Notes: generated by a model not told the origin, from the letters alone. A stretch of DNA of 64,000 nt from Brachyspira hampsonii (GCF_002214805.1 NZ_CP019914.1:1922001-1986000); one strand, 5' to 3'. Shown: positions 7,439-17,261, counted from the first letter of the stretch. Numbers and translations are program-made.

Positions 7439-9703
7439 TTATAGAACAGGGCTTTCATGCATAGCTTTTAAGCGATACCATCTTCTATCAACTTCTTTTT
7501 GGAATGCATCAAGTAAGTCTTGATGTTTAAGAAGGTGTTTAGTTTTACCCATCATTTTAAGCCATTCGCTAACAGGCTGTTTTTTATCATCAGCTACCAT
7601 ATTAGTAATAGTAGTGATACCATGTTCAATTTCATACAATGGGAAGAAACAGCAGTCAACAGCAGCTTTAATAACATCTTTACCCATATCATCAGGAGAT
7701 TTCCAGTTTAATGGACAAGCGATAAGAAGTTTAACAAAAGCAGTACCATGATGATTAGCGTACCATTGAGCTTTAGCAGCTTTTTTAACCAAATCTAATG
7801 GATAAGATTCACATCCAGTAGCAACATAAGGTATATGACAACCAGCAAATATTTGAGCTACATCTTTGTGATTGAATTGTTTACCCACTTCAGCTTTACC
7901 AACATTAGAAGTAGAAGTTCTATGTCCTATAGGAGTAGAGAATGATAATTGGTTACCAGTGTTCATGTATCCTTCATTATCATATTCTAATATAATCATT
8001 TTATGATTTCTAATAGCAGCACCAATAGAAGGTCCCATACCTATGTCATGACCGCCGTCACCAGTAATCATTATGAAAGTAGGATCTTCAGGTCCTTCGA
8101 TTTCTCCTCTTCTTTTTCTTTCATGATACATTTCTACGATACCAGAAAGAGTAGCAGCACCGTTTTGGAATAAGTTGTGAACATAAGTAGTTCTGTAAGA
8201 GCTGTAAGGATAACCTGTAGTAACAACCATAGAACAACCAGTATGTACTAAAAGAACAACTTCGCCTTCTATACCTTTCATGAAAGTATTGATACCAGAG
8301 AAGATACCGCATCCGTTACAAGCACCATGACCTTGAGCATAACGATAAGCTTTACCAGTTAATTCTCTAAGAGGAGGCGTTTTAACTTCAAGTTTATGAG
8401 TTTGTTCATTCATAGTAACAGTGATGCCTGATTTTTGGCTTTCTAAAGTAAGAGGTTCATGTATAGGTTTCATTTTAACATTAGGATCACCCATATATTG
8501 TTCTAAGTAAGAGTGTTTTTCTACAGAACCAGGTTTAGCTAATTCTTTTAAACCTAAATCAAATAATTCTTTAGCTTTTTCCAAAGTAAACTCAGTACCG
8601 CCAAGACCGTAAACTCTGCTAACAATAGAAGATTTGTTATTAGGATCATTTTTAAGAGCAGCTCTGATTTCAGTGGACATATTACCGCCCATACCAGAGT
8701 ATGAATCTTGTCTGTCGCCTACTACTACAACTTTAACATTAGCTAATAATTTTTGTAATTCTTTTTCAGGGAAAGGACGAATTTGAGTGATAGCAAAAGC
8801 ACCTATTTTAAGATTAGGATTAGCTTTTCTCATTTCATCAACGGCTAAAGTACCAGTTTCATAAGCAGAACCGCAAAGCATTAAAGCTACTTCAGCTCCT
8901 TCCATATTGTAAGTTTCTATAGGATGATATTTTCTTCCAGAGAAAGAAGCAAATTCTTCAAATACATCTAATATAATAGCACGGGAATCTTCTAATGCTT
9001 GAGAAAGCTGTAATTTACTTCCTGTTAATTCATCTTCATTCATGTAAGGTCCGATTGTAACAGGATTTTTTCCTGGTTCAACAGAAGTAACTTCAGGAGT
9101 ATATTTACCTAAGAAATCCTGAACATCTTTATCATTTTTGAAGAGGTGAATTTTTTTCTTTTGGTGAGAAGTGAAGAAACCGTCAGAAGAAACTATAATA
9201 GGTAATTTAGCTCTTTCAGCGATTTTTAAAGCAAAGATATTGAAGTCATAAACCATCTGAGTAGTGTGAGCCATAATGATAATCCAACCAGTGTTAAGAG
9301 CCATCATTATATCAGATTGGTCGCATTTAATATCTAATGGACCAGAAACAGTTCTGTTTACAACATTTAATACCATAGGGAATCTAGTACCAGATTGTAC
9401 AGGTAATTGTTCCATAGCAAAAAGAAGACCGTTAGCAGAAGTAGCATTGAATACTCTGCCGCCTGCAGTAGTAGCACCGTAACATATACCAGCTGCACCA
9501 TGTTCACCATCACCAGGGATCATGCAAACAGTATGTCTTCCATTAGCTTTCATTTCGTCCAAGTACTCAGCAATTTGAGTAGAAGGAGTAATTGGGTAAT
9601 AACCCATAACGTGATAATTGATTTGAGCGGCTGCAATGGCTGCTAATTCATTACCACTTTCAAGTATGTTTTCTTGTTCTGCAAGATTATATTTGTTAGC
9701 CAT
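7439..9703 (-). CDS. 2-oxoacid:ferredoxin oxidoreductase, fused alpha-beta subunit
   Basis: The 754 residues fuse the alpha subunit (about 1-400; GYYPITPSTQIAEYLDE, ATSANGLLFAMEQL, DQSDIMMAL) to the thiamine-diphosphate-binding beta subunit (about 450-754; CNGCGIFSGI, HTGCSMVVTTGYPY, ITGDGGHDIGMG, DNEGYMNTGNQLS). Together with the gamma-delta gene 14 bp upstream it forms a pyruvate or branched 2-oxoacid:ferredoxin oxidoreductase, which makes acyl-CoA and reduced ferredoxin in the cytoplasm of anaerobes. The subunit fusion is unusual compared with four-gene archaeal enzymes. AAGGAG precedes the ATG. Pyruvate is the likely substrate but is not decided by motifs. Confidence 0.92.
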   Translation of the reverse strand: MANKYNLAEQENILESGNELAAIAAAQINYHVMGYYPITPSTQIAEYLDEMKANGRHTVCMIPGDGEHGAAGICYGATTAGGRVFNATSANGLLFAMEQLPVQSGTRFPMVLNVVNRTVSGPLDIKCDQSDIMMALNTGWIIIMAHTTQMVYDFNIFALKIAERAKLPIIVSSDGFFTSHQKKKIHLFKNDKDVQDFLGKYTPEVTSVEPGKNPVTIGPYMNEDELTGSKLQLSQALEDSRAIILDVFEEFASFSGRKYHPIETYNMEGAEVALMLCGSAYETGTLAVDEMRKANPNLKIGAFAITQIRPFPEKELQKLLANVKVVVVGDRQDSYSGMGGNMSTEIRAALKNDPNNKSSIVSRVYGLGGTEFTLEKAKELFDLGLKELAKPGSVEKHSYLEQYMGDPNVKMKPIHEPLTLESQKSGITVTMNEQTHKLEVKTPPLRELTGKAYRYAQGHGACNGCGIFSGINTFMKGIEGEVVLLVHTGCSMVVTTGYPYSSYRTTYVHNLFQNGAATLSGIVEMYHERKRRGEIEGPEDPTFIMITGDGGHDIGMGPSIGAAIRNHKMIILEYDNEGYMNTGNQLSFSTPIGHRTSTSNVGKAEVGKQFNHKDVAQIFAGCHIPYVATGCESYPLDLVKKAAKAQWYANHHGTAFVKLLIACPLNWKSPDDMGKDVIKAAVDCCFFPLYEIEHGITTITNMVADDKKQPVSEWLKMMGKTKHLLKHQDLLDAFQKEVDRRWYRLKAMHESPVL

Positions 9704-9717
9704 TTATACGCTCCTTA

Positions 9718-10752
9718 TTATTTTTTATAACGACTGTATGTAAGCTCATCAACATTGCAATCAGCTTCTACTTCTATTCTTAAAGCCTGCTCTTCTTTAG
9801 TGTATTGTTTAGCAGCATAAGGTCCTTTAGGACAAGCTCTAACACATTTTAAACAGCCTTTACAATATTGATAATCAATACCCATCATATTCATAGCAGT
9901 TTTGCTAGAATCTTTTCTGTCTGGTCCTTTTTCCCAAACTATACAAAGGTCCGGACAAACAACTTCACAGTTAGCACAGTCAATACAGTTTTTAGGGTTG
10001 AATACTGGAATATGACCTGTACGAGTAACTTGTAAGTCTTTTAAAGTAGAGTTACCAGCAGCATTAATATAACCGCCTGTTAATTGGTTGTTTTTACCAT
10101 AAACAGGTTCTGGTTTTTTATAAGGTATATAAGGATATTTACCATCTGCAGGGAAATCTTTAACTACAGATTCGCTTCCGCCTTTTCTGAAAGCTTCGAT
10201 ATTAGGTTCTACTAATTCAGCTTTTCTTCCGCCGAATTGTTTTCTGATTTGCTCTTCAAATTTAGCAGAATCTATAAAATCAAGCTGATTAACCATAGCA
10301 CCCATTATAATAGTATTAGCTGCCTGTGAAGGAAGTTTTAAATCATTAGCGATTTTAATAGCATCAACACAAACTACTTTACCTCCATGAAGTTTAGCAA
10401 AGTCTCTTGCTTCATCAGGAGTTTTATTAGTATTAAAAATAACTATAGCATCTTCTTTAACACCAGCTAATGTAAGAGGGTTTTTAAGAAGATTCATGTG
10501 GAACACTGCCACAACATGTGGTTCTTCTACAGTAGAGTTCACTCTAACTTCATCTTCTGAGAATCTTACAAAAGATTTAACAGGCGAACCTTTTTTTTCT
10601 GAACCATAACTAGAGAATGCAGCACCATAGAATCCTTGTGATAAAACACCTACTTCTGCAAGCATTTTACCTGCACTATTAGCACCCATTCCGCCTATAC
10701 TTTCGAGACGAATCTCGAAAAAGCCTAAATCATTGACTTTTGGGAGTTTCAC
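9718..10752 (-). CDS. 2-oxoacid:ferredoxin oxidoreductase, fused gamma-delta (4Fe-4S) subunit
   Basis: The 344 residues join a gamma domain (about 10-200; IRLESIGGMGANSAGKMLAE, FSSYGSEKKGSPVKSF) to a delta ferredoxin domain with two 4Fe-4S motifs: CIDCANCEVVCP at about 256-267 and CKGCLKCVRACP at about 297-308. The delta clusters carry electrons from the TPP site to soluble ferredoxin. The start is GTG at 10752, preceded by AAAGGAG at normal spacing; no ATG fits better. It is the first gene of a two-gene operon with the alpha-beta subunit and has a good promoter at 10850-10877. Confidence 0.92.
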   Translation of the reverse strand: MKLPKVNDLGFFEIRLESIGGMGANSAGKMLAEVGVLSQGFYGAAFSSYGSEKKGSPVKSFVRFSEDEVRVNSTVEEPHVVAVFHMNLLKNPLTLAGVKEDAIVIFNTNKTPDEARDFAKLHGGKVVCVDAIKIANDLKLPSQAANTIIMGAMVNQLDFIDSAKFEEQIRKQFGGRKAELVEPNIEAFRKGGSESVVKDFPADGKYPYIPYKKPEPVYGKNNQLTGGYINAAGNSTLKDLQVTRTGHIPVFNPKNCIDCANCEVVCPDLCIVWEKGPDRKDSSKTAMNMMGIDYQYCKGCLKCVRACPKGPYAAKQYTKEEQALRIEVEADCNVDELTYSRYKK

Positions 10753-10849
10753 GATTTTTTTCTCCTTTATTTAATTAAAATGAGATTTTTAGAATAAACA
10801 TTAAAAGTATACTAACTTTATAAAATTAATATACTATCAATGTTTATAT

Positions 10850-10877
10850 ATTGTACTATAAATAAGATAAAAGTCAA
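10850..10877 (-). promoter_or_regulatory. Sigma-70-type promoter of the oxidoreductase operon
   Basis: On the minus strand TTGACT (10877-10872), 16 bp, then TACAAT (10855-10850). Transcription would start near 10843 and give a leader of about 90 nt before the GTG start. Confidence 0.65.
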
Positions 10878-10898
10878 ATTAATTATCATTATTTTAAT

Positions 10899-10940
10899 AT
10901 ATCATGTATATATTTTATTTAAAAAATATATACATGATAT
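10899..10940. repeat. 18-bp perfect inverted repeat in a divergent promoter region
   Basis: Arms 10899-10916 and 10923-10940 are perfectly complementary around a 6-nt loop and are nearly all A/T. The element lies between the divergent promoters of the oxidoreductase operon and the chemoreceptor gene. It has no U-run typical of a terminator, so an operator or a cruciform-prone site is possible. An isolated CGTGCG (10943-10948) follows. The rest of the 388-bp gap holds only the two promoters. Confidence 0.7.
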
Positions 10941-10996
10941 TCGTGCGTATATATTTATTTTATTAAGAAAAATGTATGATATGATTAATATAATAT

Positions 10997-11025
10997 TTGA
11001 CATGTGATGCTTTAATTACTATACT
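10997..11025 (+). promoter_or_regulatory. Consensus promoter of the chemoreceptor gene
   Basis: TTGACA at 10997-11002, a 17-bp spacer, then TATACT at 11020-11025. Transcription would start near 11032, giving a leader of about 109 nt before the ATG at 11141. Confidence 0.8.
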
Positions 11026-11140
11026 ATAAGCAGTATAATAATTAGTTGATTTAATCAATATATATAAAAATTGTCCTATTTTAAGATGCTATTAAAATTA
11101 ATTTTATTATAAATTTATAAATAATTTTTGGGGTATATTT

Positions 11141-12985
11141 ATGAAAAAGAAATTTAATAGTTTAAATGTTCAAATACCAATCGTAGTTAATACCTTTATA
11201 GCGGTTCTTTTAATTGTGTCTATATCCACTTTGGTGCAAATGTCAAAAAAGGCAATAGATAAAGCCTCTTATGATGGATTTGCAACTACCATAAAGGGGT
11301 ATGCAACTTTTTTTGACTCTTTAGTTGAAAATCAATTAATATTATCAGATACATATTCTTCATTCACATTTGTAATAAATTATATGCAAAATAGAGATGC
11401 TGAAGGCGAAGCCAATATGCTTACTGTATTAAGATTAATGTCTGCTAAAAATCCGTATGTAAAAAGTTTAGCATTAGTGGAAAAAGACGGCATCATACTA
11501 AATAATTCAAGCGGAGATAATACGGATGTAGGAAAAAATGCAAGTCAGATATATCCAGACCTTTGGAAAAAATATGATTCTGTAAAAAAGCCTACATTAT
11601 CAGATTCTATATATAAGACAGCTGACGGAAAATGGATTACTGCTATAATTTCACCAATAAATTCAAGAACTGATAATACATATTTAGGAGCATTGCTAGT
11701 AGTATTAGATTGGCAGAAAGTTATAGATGAAGTATCTTCAACTGCCGGAGAAGTTCTTACTCATTGGATAAGATTATGGGTATTTAATAAAGACACTTTG
11801 CTTGTAATGCATAATGTGCCAAGCGAGGTTGGTAAACTTGCTCCTGTAGAAGTAAAAACAATAGTTAATAATACCGAAGGAAAATTAGAATTCCAAAATG
11901 ACGGTATGACTAAGGTATGTTTATATACAAGCATCAAAAATCAGCCTTGGCATGTAGCTTTTTCTATGCCTTTAAGTTTTATTGAACAGCAAAGCAGCAA
12001 GATATTAACTATTGGTATTATAATAGGCATTATAGGAATAATATTGAGTTCTATTATCGGATTCTTATACATAAAGAATCTTATTAGTCCTTTGAAGCTG
12101 CTTGTAGAAGAAGCTAAAGAAATGTCAAAAGGACAATTTATACTCAGACAATTTAAATTCAAAAGAAATGAGATAGGTGATATAGCATACTCATTTAAAG
12201 ATATGAGAGATGCTTTATCAAAAATAATTAATGAAGTTAATGAAACTTCAGAAAAAATAAATAATGCAGCTTTAAGTCTTACACATGGAAGCGATGATTT
12301 ATCAGCTAGAACAGAAGCTCAAGCATCTAGTTTGGAGGAAACTGCTTCCGCTATAGAGGAAATGGCTTCTACAATAAAATCTTCCGCTTCGCATTCGGTG
12401 GAAGGAAATGATATGATGATAGCTTCTAAAAAGGCTGTAGAAAACGGAGCAGGTGTAATTTCTGAAACTACTAAAAGTATAGAAGAAGTTTATGAATCAA
12501 GCGAAAAAATAAAAAGCATTACTAAAACAATAGAAGATATTGCTTTTCAAACAAACATACTTGCTTTAAATGCTTCTGTAGAGGCAGCAAGAGCCGGAGA
12601 TCAGGGAAAAGGTTTTGCGGTTGTAGCCTCTGAGGTAAGAAATTTGGCTCAAAATTCACAGTCATCTGCTAAAGACATAACATCGCTTATAGAAAACATT
12701 TATGAAAAAATTAATAAATCAGCTGAAACTGCAAGAGAATCACAATCTATATTCAATGATATACAGTCTAAAATAGACGGCACAGCAAAAATAATGCAGG
12801 AGATAAGTACAACAGCAGTAGAACAGCAGACAGGTGTAGATCAGGTTAATATTGCTGTTTCAAAAATAGACGGAATAACTCAGCAAAATGCTGCTTTAGT
12901 TGATGAAACAGCAACATACGCAAAAGAATTATTAGAACAGTCAGAAAACTTAAAAAATATTATGACTTTCTTTAAAATGAATTAA
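11141..12985 (+). CDS. Methyl-accepting chemotaxis protein (Cache-type sensor)
   Basis: The 614 residues have the standard transmembrane chemoreceptor layout: a first membrane helix (about 16-36), a periplasmic double-Cache-like ligand domain (about 40-280), a second helix (about 288-312), HAMP (about 313-368) and a long cytoplasmic coiled coil. The conserved signalling tip is at about 465-500 ([20 protein letters not shown], then [18 protein letters not shown]). It would relay a chemical signal to CheW/CheA and the flagellar motor. The ligand cannot be told. The C-terminus lacks a CheR-binding pentapeptide. It appears monocistronic and has its own strong promoter. Confidence 0.95.
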   Translation: MKKKFNSLNVQIPIVVNTFIAVLLIVSISTLVQMSKKAIDKASYDGFATTIKGYATFFDSLVENQLILSDTYSSFTFVINYMQNRDAEGEANMLTVLRLMSAKNPYVKSLALVEKDGIILNNSSGDNTDVGKNASQIYPDLWKKYDSVKKPTLSDSIYKTADGKWITAIISPINSRTDNTYLGALLVVLDWQKVIDEVSSTAGEVLTHWIRLWVFNKDTLLVMHNVPSEVGKLAPVEVKTIVNNTEGKLEFQNDGMTKVCLYTSIKNQPWHVAFSMPLSFIEQQSSKILTIGIIIGIIGIILSSIIGFLYIKNLISPLKLLVEEAKEMSKGQFILRQFKFKRNEIGDIAYSFKDMRDALSKIINEVNETSEKINNAALSLTHGSDDLSARTEAQASSLEETASAIEEMASTIKSSASHSVEGNDMMIASKKAVENGAGVISETTKSIEEVYESSEKIKSITKTIEDIAFQTNILALNASVEAARAGDQGKGFAVVASEVRNLAQNSQSSAKDITSLIENIYEKINKSAETARESQSIFNDIQSKIDGTAKIMQEISTTAVEQQTGVDQVNIAVSKIDGITQQNAALVDETATYAKELLEQSENLKNIMTFFKMN

Positions 12986-12995
12986 CATTTATTTT

Positions 12996-13068
12996 ATTAG
13001 CAGCTATGAAATTTATTTACAAAATAATCTTTACTTTTTGTATAATTTAAATTATCATAGCTGATAAT
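12996..13068. repeat. 14-bp imperfect inverted repeat between two genes
   Basis: ATTAGCAGCTATGA at 12996-13009 and TCATAGCTGATAAT at 13055-13068 are complementary except for one position, 45 nt apart. Between them lies a possible promoter (TTTACA at 13016, TATAAT at 13041). The repeat could act as a transcript-end hairpin for the chemoreceptor or as an operator for the next gene. Confidence 0.4.
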
Positions 13069-13086
13069 TTTATTTTAGGATTATTT

Positions 13087-14199
13087 ATGAAAAACTATAT
13101 CAAAATAGTAATAACTTCTATTATATTCTTACTATTACCTTATTTACTAAATGCTCAAGAAAAATATACAAATGCAATAATGCCGCCCCTTCCAAATGCA
13201 TTCGATATGTTTATTGGAAGAGAAGGAAATAATGAACTTCCGCAATATATAAAACCTGATTATTTTAGAGATGATTACAAAAGAAAACTTCCAAATCTTA
13301 ATGATACAAATTTAAGTTTCTTTCAAAAATATCCTATAGAATTTCATTTAACTACTACTTTTTCTTATGCTGTTCATACTAATACTTTTAATTTGAGAGA
13401 TACTTTTGCTACTATTGGTCAGACATTTCATAATGACTATATACAATTTACAGGATTTATAACAGCATTCGGATATTTCGACACTCATAATCCAGATATA
13501 CAATATCCATACATAAAAGGAAATGCAGGTCTTTATGATGGAGGAGTACAGGCTATATTTATTGATAGAATACTAGTGTCAGCTAGAGGAAGGGCAACTT
13601 TTGATATTAACACTACTACTTTTATGCTTATGCCTCATTATTATGATACTACATTAAATCCGGCAAATATTGATACGCCTGATTATTATATACCTCAAGT
13701 ATTAAATGGTCCTGGCATCAGAGTTGGATTTATAGGAAATCATTATGAGATAGCTTATTCTCAAGGAGATTTCAGACATAGTATACCTAAGGCTTTTTTA
13801 TTCAGATTTAATATACCTAATATTGAGTTTAGATTCTTATACGAACATGAAAATAGAATAGAGCCTCAAAATTATCATATAAGTTTATTTGAATCATTGG
13901 TTCAGGCTTCTGCAACTTTTAGATTCCCGCTTATGAATGAAACTATTTGGCTTAATGCTATTGCTGAATATACTTGGAGGGAAAATGATGCCCATTATGT
14001 TCGTTTGGAGCAGGGTTTTGAATGGTATATGTTAAATATTGCTTTGAGAGAAATGGTTCATATAAAAGATAAAAATGCTAAGTTATATTTAGAATATGCT
14101 ATATTTGGTAAATTTAAAGCAGGTCCTGCTGAATTTAATGTTGGTTTCCAAGGTTCTACAGACGGAAGATACTACATTGCAGGAAATGTAAAATTTTAA
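13087..14199 (+). CDS. Exported protein, possible outer-membrane beta-barrel, unknown function
   Basis: I do not recognise this 370-residue protein. It has a clear signal peptide (positive MKNYIK, hydrophobic core to about 20, cleavage likely after LLNAQ), so it is exported. The mature part is rich in aromatic residues and alternating hydrophobic/polar stretches (for example FHLTTTFSYAVHTNTF, NIEFRFLYEHENRI, AEFNVGFQGSTDGRYY) and ends in Phe after AGNVK. These features suit a transmembrane beta-barrel of the outer membrane. The barrel call is an inference from composition only. It stands alone between the chemoreceptor and a PepSY-like gene, each separated by spaces long enough for separate promoters. 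Confidence 0.6.
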   Translation: MKNYIKIVITSIIFLLLPYLLNAQEKYTNAIMPPLPNAFDMFIGREGNNELPQYIKPDYFRDDYKRKLPNLNDTNLSFFQKYPIEFHLTTTFSYAVHTNTFNLRDTFATIGQTFHNDYIQFTGFITAFGYFDTHNPDIQYPYIKGNAGLYDGGVQAIFIDRILVSARGRATFDINTTTFMLMPHYYDTTLNPANIDTPDYYIPQVLNGPGIRVGFIGNHYEIAYSQGDFRHSIPKAFLFRFNIPNIEFRFLYEHENRIEPQNYHISLFESLVQASATFRFPLMNETIWLNAIAEYTWRENDAHYVRLEQGFEWYMLNIALREMVHIKDKNAKLYLEYAIFGKFKAGPAEFNVGFQGSTDGRYYIAGNVKF

Positions 14200-14260
14200 T
14201 AGCTTGTAGTATTTTACTTATAATATATAATAATACTCTGACAATTTAAGGAGGGTTAAT

Positions 14261-14680
14261 ATGAAAAGAATAATATATACAATATTAACTTTATCTATAT
14301 TATCAATATATGCTTATGGAGGTTCTGTAGCTTTAAGCGAAGTACCTAATGAAGCTATAGCATTTGCTGATAAATATTTCTCTGATTATTATTTGTATAG
14401 GGCTACTGAATTGGGAGGTTCTTATACTTTGATATTCAAGGGCGGGCTTAAAATATTTGTTAATTCTTATGGCGAATGGAGAAGTGTAAGCGGCGGCGGA
14501 GAAGAAATATCTATAGCCTATATAGAAGATAAAGTTAAAAATTCAATCAAAAAAGAATTTCCTGATGAAAAAGTTGTGAATATACAAAAAAATAGAAAAG
14601 ACTACAATATAGAATTCAAAAGCAGAAGAAAAATAGTTGTAGATTTTGAAGGAAATATAACGAAAAAATGGCGGGATTAA
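14261..14680 (+). CDS. Exported PepSY-like (DUF2874-type) protein
   Basis: The 139 residues begin with a signal peptide (MKRIIYTILTLSILSIYAYG). The mature part resembles two PepSY-like repeats: helix EVPNEAIAFADKYF, then strands ending in KIFVNSYGEWRSVS; and helix YIEDKVKNSIKKEFP, then strands ending in KIVVDFEGNITKKW. Proteins of this type are small periplasmic or secreted inhibitor-like domains of poorly known role. GGAGGG precedes the ATG. A paralogue with the same layout lies at 48455-48919. A terminator follows directly. Confidence 0.7.
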   Translation: MKRIIYTILTLSILSIYAYGGSVALSEVPNEAIAFADKYFSDYYLYRATELGGSYTLIFKGGLKIFVNSYGEWRSVSGGGEEISIAYIEDKVKNSIKKEFPDEKVVNIQKNRKDYNIEFKSRRKIVVDFEGNITKKWRD

Positions 14681-14697
14681 TTTTGTAGTAAACAGAT

Positions 14698-14736
14698 AAA
14701 AGTACAAGCATCAATTATAATGTTTGTACTTTTTTA
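14698..14736 (+). terminator. Intrinsic terminator after the PepSY-like gene
   Basis: AAAAGTACAA (14698-14707) is complementary to TTGTACTTTT (14724-14733), followed by further T. The reverse strand also gives a short U-run, so it may also serve the tRNA-Ala transcript arriving from the other side. Confidence 0.8.
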
Positions 14737-14763
14737 CTATTATATAACTTTGATATTGAAAAT

Positions 14764-14837
14764 TGGAGATAATGGGGCTCGAACCCACGACCCTCACAAT
14801 GCCATTGTGATGCTCTCCCAAACTGAGCTATATCCCC
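14764..14837 (-). tRNA. tRNA-Ala (GGC anticodon)
   Basis: The reverse strand folds as a cloverleaf. The acceptor GGGGATA pairs with TATCTCC, the D arm contains TAGCTCAGTTTGGGAGAGC, the anticodon stem TCACA/TGTGA encloses ATGGCAT with anticodon GGC, and the T arm contains GGTTCGAGCC. The third acceptor pair is G3:U70, the alanine identity element. The discriminator is A and CCA is not encoded. Confidence 0.96.
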
Positions 14838-14959
14838 TCAATTAATATTCAAATATTCTAAATTATTTTTAATGAAAAGTCAATCAGCATTATATTAGTC
14901 TTTTTAAATAATAAAAACATACTATTATTTAACTCAAAGTAAAAAAACAATAAATTTAA

Positions 14960-15295
14960 AAAAATCCTGGGTGGGCAGCTAAAGTAACAGATTAAAGCAG
15001 AAAGGAAAAATAATACAGAAATTACAAAATAATACTAAAAATTTTTAGGGTGGGCAGATGTAATTAAATTTTAAAACTTTTATTACATACCCCGCCCTTT
15101 ATATTTTCTGATTTAATTTGCAATTATCATTTTATTAATGTTTGAAATTTTTATCTGCAATTTAAAAAACCCGCCCAAGTGTTAATGAAATTCATAATTT
15201 ATTTAACGCACGGTAAACAAAATTTAAAATATAGTAAAATTTGAAATAATAATAAAACTATATTTATAGTTTCATTCTGCGTGCGTAAAGCGAAC
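14960..15295. repeat. Modular GC-island repeat, arrangement B, inverted B, A
   Basis: B has GGGTGGG at 14969 and 15048 (79 apart). Inverted B has CCCGCCC at 15091 and 15170 (79 apart). A has CGCACG at 15207 and CGTGCG at 15280 (73 apart). The two B modules form a nested inverted repeat. At their junction ATGTAAT (15058-15064) also pairs with ATTACAT (15082-15088), extending the GC stem. It fills the space between tRNA-Ala and the broken TPR gene. Confidence 0.85.
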
Positions 15296-15388
15296 CATAA
15301 AATTTATTAGATTAAATTAAGAACTAAATATTGTTTATATTTTTGCATTTAGCTATATAATATATTTAAAATATGATAGGGTGAAAAT

Positions 15389-16969
15389 ATGTCTGATAAT
15401 ACAAATAACTTAAATAATAAAAATAATACCATATTCATATTATATATTGTTGTATGTTCAATATTTTTAATAGCATTGATTATAATATATTTTTTATTTT
15501 CTTATTCAATAAAAAAGTCTATGGATTATAGTATTGGAAAGTTTGAAACAAATTCACAAATACAATTAAGCAATTATTATGAGTTCCTTAAATAAACGGT
15601 TACAAATGAAAGTTTTGAAAATAAAGAGTTTATAAAAAATACATTAGAAGAGGCATTCAAACCTAATATCGATTTACTTAGAGAAACCCTAAAAGACAGT
15701 AAAGATTTTTCAATAAATACAGTAACTTTCTGGCTCGCATTTTTATCTTTAATAATGATAATATTCACAATTTTAGGCATATACGCCAATAATAAAATAA
15801 TGGAAAGCAATCAAAAGCAGTCTGAACTTATTATAAAAGAAACAGAATTAGAATCAAATAAAACCTTAGAAGAATTAAATAAAAAAGCCCAAGAAATAGA
15901 ATTAACATTAAATAAAATAGAAGAACAAACCAAACAATCAAAAATAAATGCGGATAGAGCTAAAGTAAGCGAATTATTTGCAAGAGCATTAAATGAACAA
16001 ATGAATAAAAATTATGGTGAAGCCATAAAACTTTATACTGAAGCATTAGAAATAGAGCCAATTAATATAATGTCATTAAACAATAGAGGACTTTTATATT
16101 TTGATAAATATAAAGAAACTAAGGATGAAAAATATTTTAATGAAGCATTAGAAGATTATAATAAAGTTTTAAGTATTGACAACTATAATATTAATGTGTT
16201 AAATAACATAGGAATTTTATATTCAGATAAATATGAAGAAACTAAAGACGAAGAATATTTTAAGAAAGCATTAAAAAATTATAATAAAGTATTAAGTATT
16301 GATAATAAAGATATTAGTGCTTTAAATAATATAGTTGCATTATATTCTAAAAAATATATGGAAACTGAAAACGAAGAATATTTTTATAAAGCATTAGAAG
16401 ATTATAATAAAGTTTTAAGTATTGATAATTATGACATTACTACTTTGCATAATAGAGTTAATTTATATTCAAATAAATTCATAAAAACTAAAGACAAAGA
16501 ATATTTTAAGAAAGCACTAGATGATTATGATAAAGTATTAAGTATTAATAAAAATTATTATCCTATATATTGCAATATACCATTCCTATATTTAAATGAT
16601 TATGAAATAAATAAAAATAAAGAAAGTTTAATAGAAGCAGAAAAATATTTGAATGAAGGTTTAAAATTGTATCCTAATGATTTAGAATTGATAAATAATT
16701 ATGGTATGTTATTGTATTTCAAATATAAAGAAAATAAAAAAACTGTTGATTTAAATAATTCTGAAAAGTATTTGAAAAAAGCTATAGATGACAGCCGAAT
16801 AAAAGAAAATATAGGAGAAACATACTACTATTTACATCTTGTATACAATGAATATGCCCAACTTGACGAAAATATAAGCGGGTGCTCAAAAGAAGAATGC
16901 AAAAATAAAAGTTATAAGTATCTTCAAAATTCAAAAGATTTAGGATATAAGCATTTTATGGAGAAATAA
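15389..16969 (+). pseudogene. Membrane-anchored TPR protein interrupted by one in-frame stop codon
   Basis: One reading frame runs from ATG 15389 to 16969 (527 codons) and is broken only by TAA at 15593-15595. The first part (68 residues) has a membrane helix near 18-40 and ends YYEFLK. After the stop the same frame continues as TVTNESFENKEFIKN and on to a second membrane helix (FWLAFLSLIMIIFTILGIYA, beginning near 15730), a coiled coil and at least six tetratricopeptide-like repeats (recurring DYNKVLSIDN). There is no frameshift. The part downstream could restart at ATG 15755, giving 404 residues that begin inside the second helix. Alternatives are suppression or a sequencing error. Repeat proteins of this kind usually mediate protein contacts; the target is unknown. 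Confidence 0.7.
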
Positions 16970-17017
16970 AAATTTTATATTTTTACAACCTGTATTATTA
17001 AATACGAACTTCAAAAT

Positions 17018-17160
17018 TTGGACATATAAATGCAGTCTTTTTGGTTCTTTTGGTCACAAAAAGAACTGGGGGTGTGGGGGCAAAGCCTCCACAAACAATA
17101 AAATTAAAAAGCAAATTTTGACAAACTTAAAAATCTTTAGTACATAGTAAAATGTCTGCA
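17018..17160 (+). repeat. Dispersed hairpin repeat (TTTTTGGTTCTTTT family)
   Basis: TGCAGTCTTTTTGGTTCTTTTGG-like sequence contains the hairpin GTTCTTTT...AAAAGAAC. It is followed by a G-rich stretch and a segment GACAAACTTAAAAATCTTTA that recurs near 53618. The 292-bp gap before the DUF4132 gene holds this and the promoter at 17204-17232. Confidence 0.65.
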
Positions 17161-17203
17161 TTTTAGCAAAAATTGTTTTTTTAGTTATTGTCTGATAACA
17201 AAT

Positions 17204-17232
17204 TTGACATAATAAAAAAAATTAATTATACT
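17204..17232 (+). promoter_or_regulatory. Consensus promoter of the DUF4132 gene
   Basis: TTGACA at 17204-17209, a 17-bp spacer, then TATACT at 17227-17232. Transcription would start near 17239. TGAGGTGA gives the ribosome site before the ATG at 17262. Confidence 0.8.
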
Positions 17233-17261
17233 ATATAAAAATACTATTTATGAGGTGATAT

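Noticed and set aside
15595-15755. Frameshift as cause of the split TPR gene
   Set aside because: Both parts are in the same frame, and the sequence between the stop and the later ATG translates sensibly in that frame; only a stop codon separates them.
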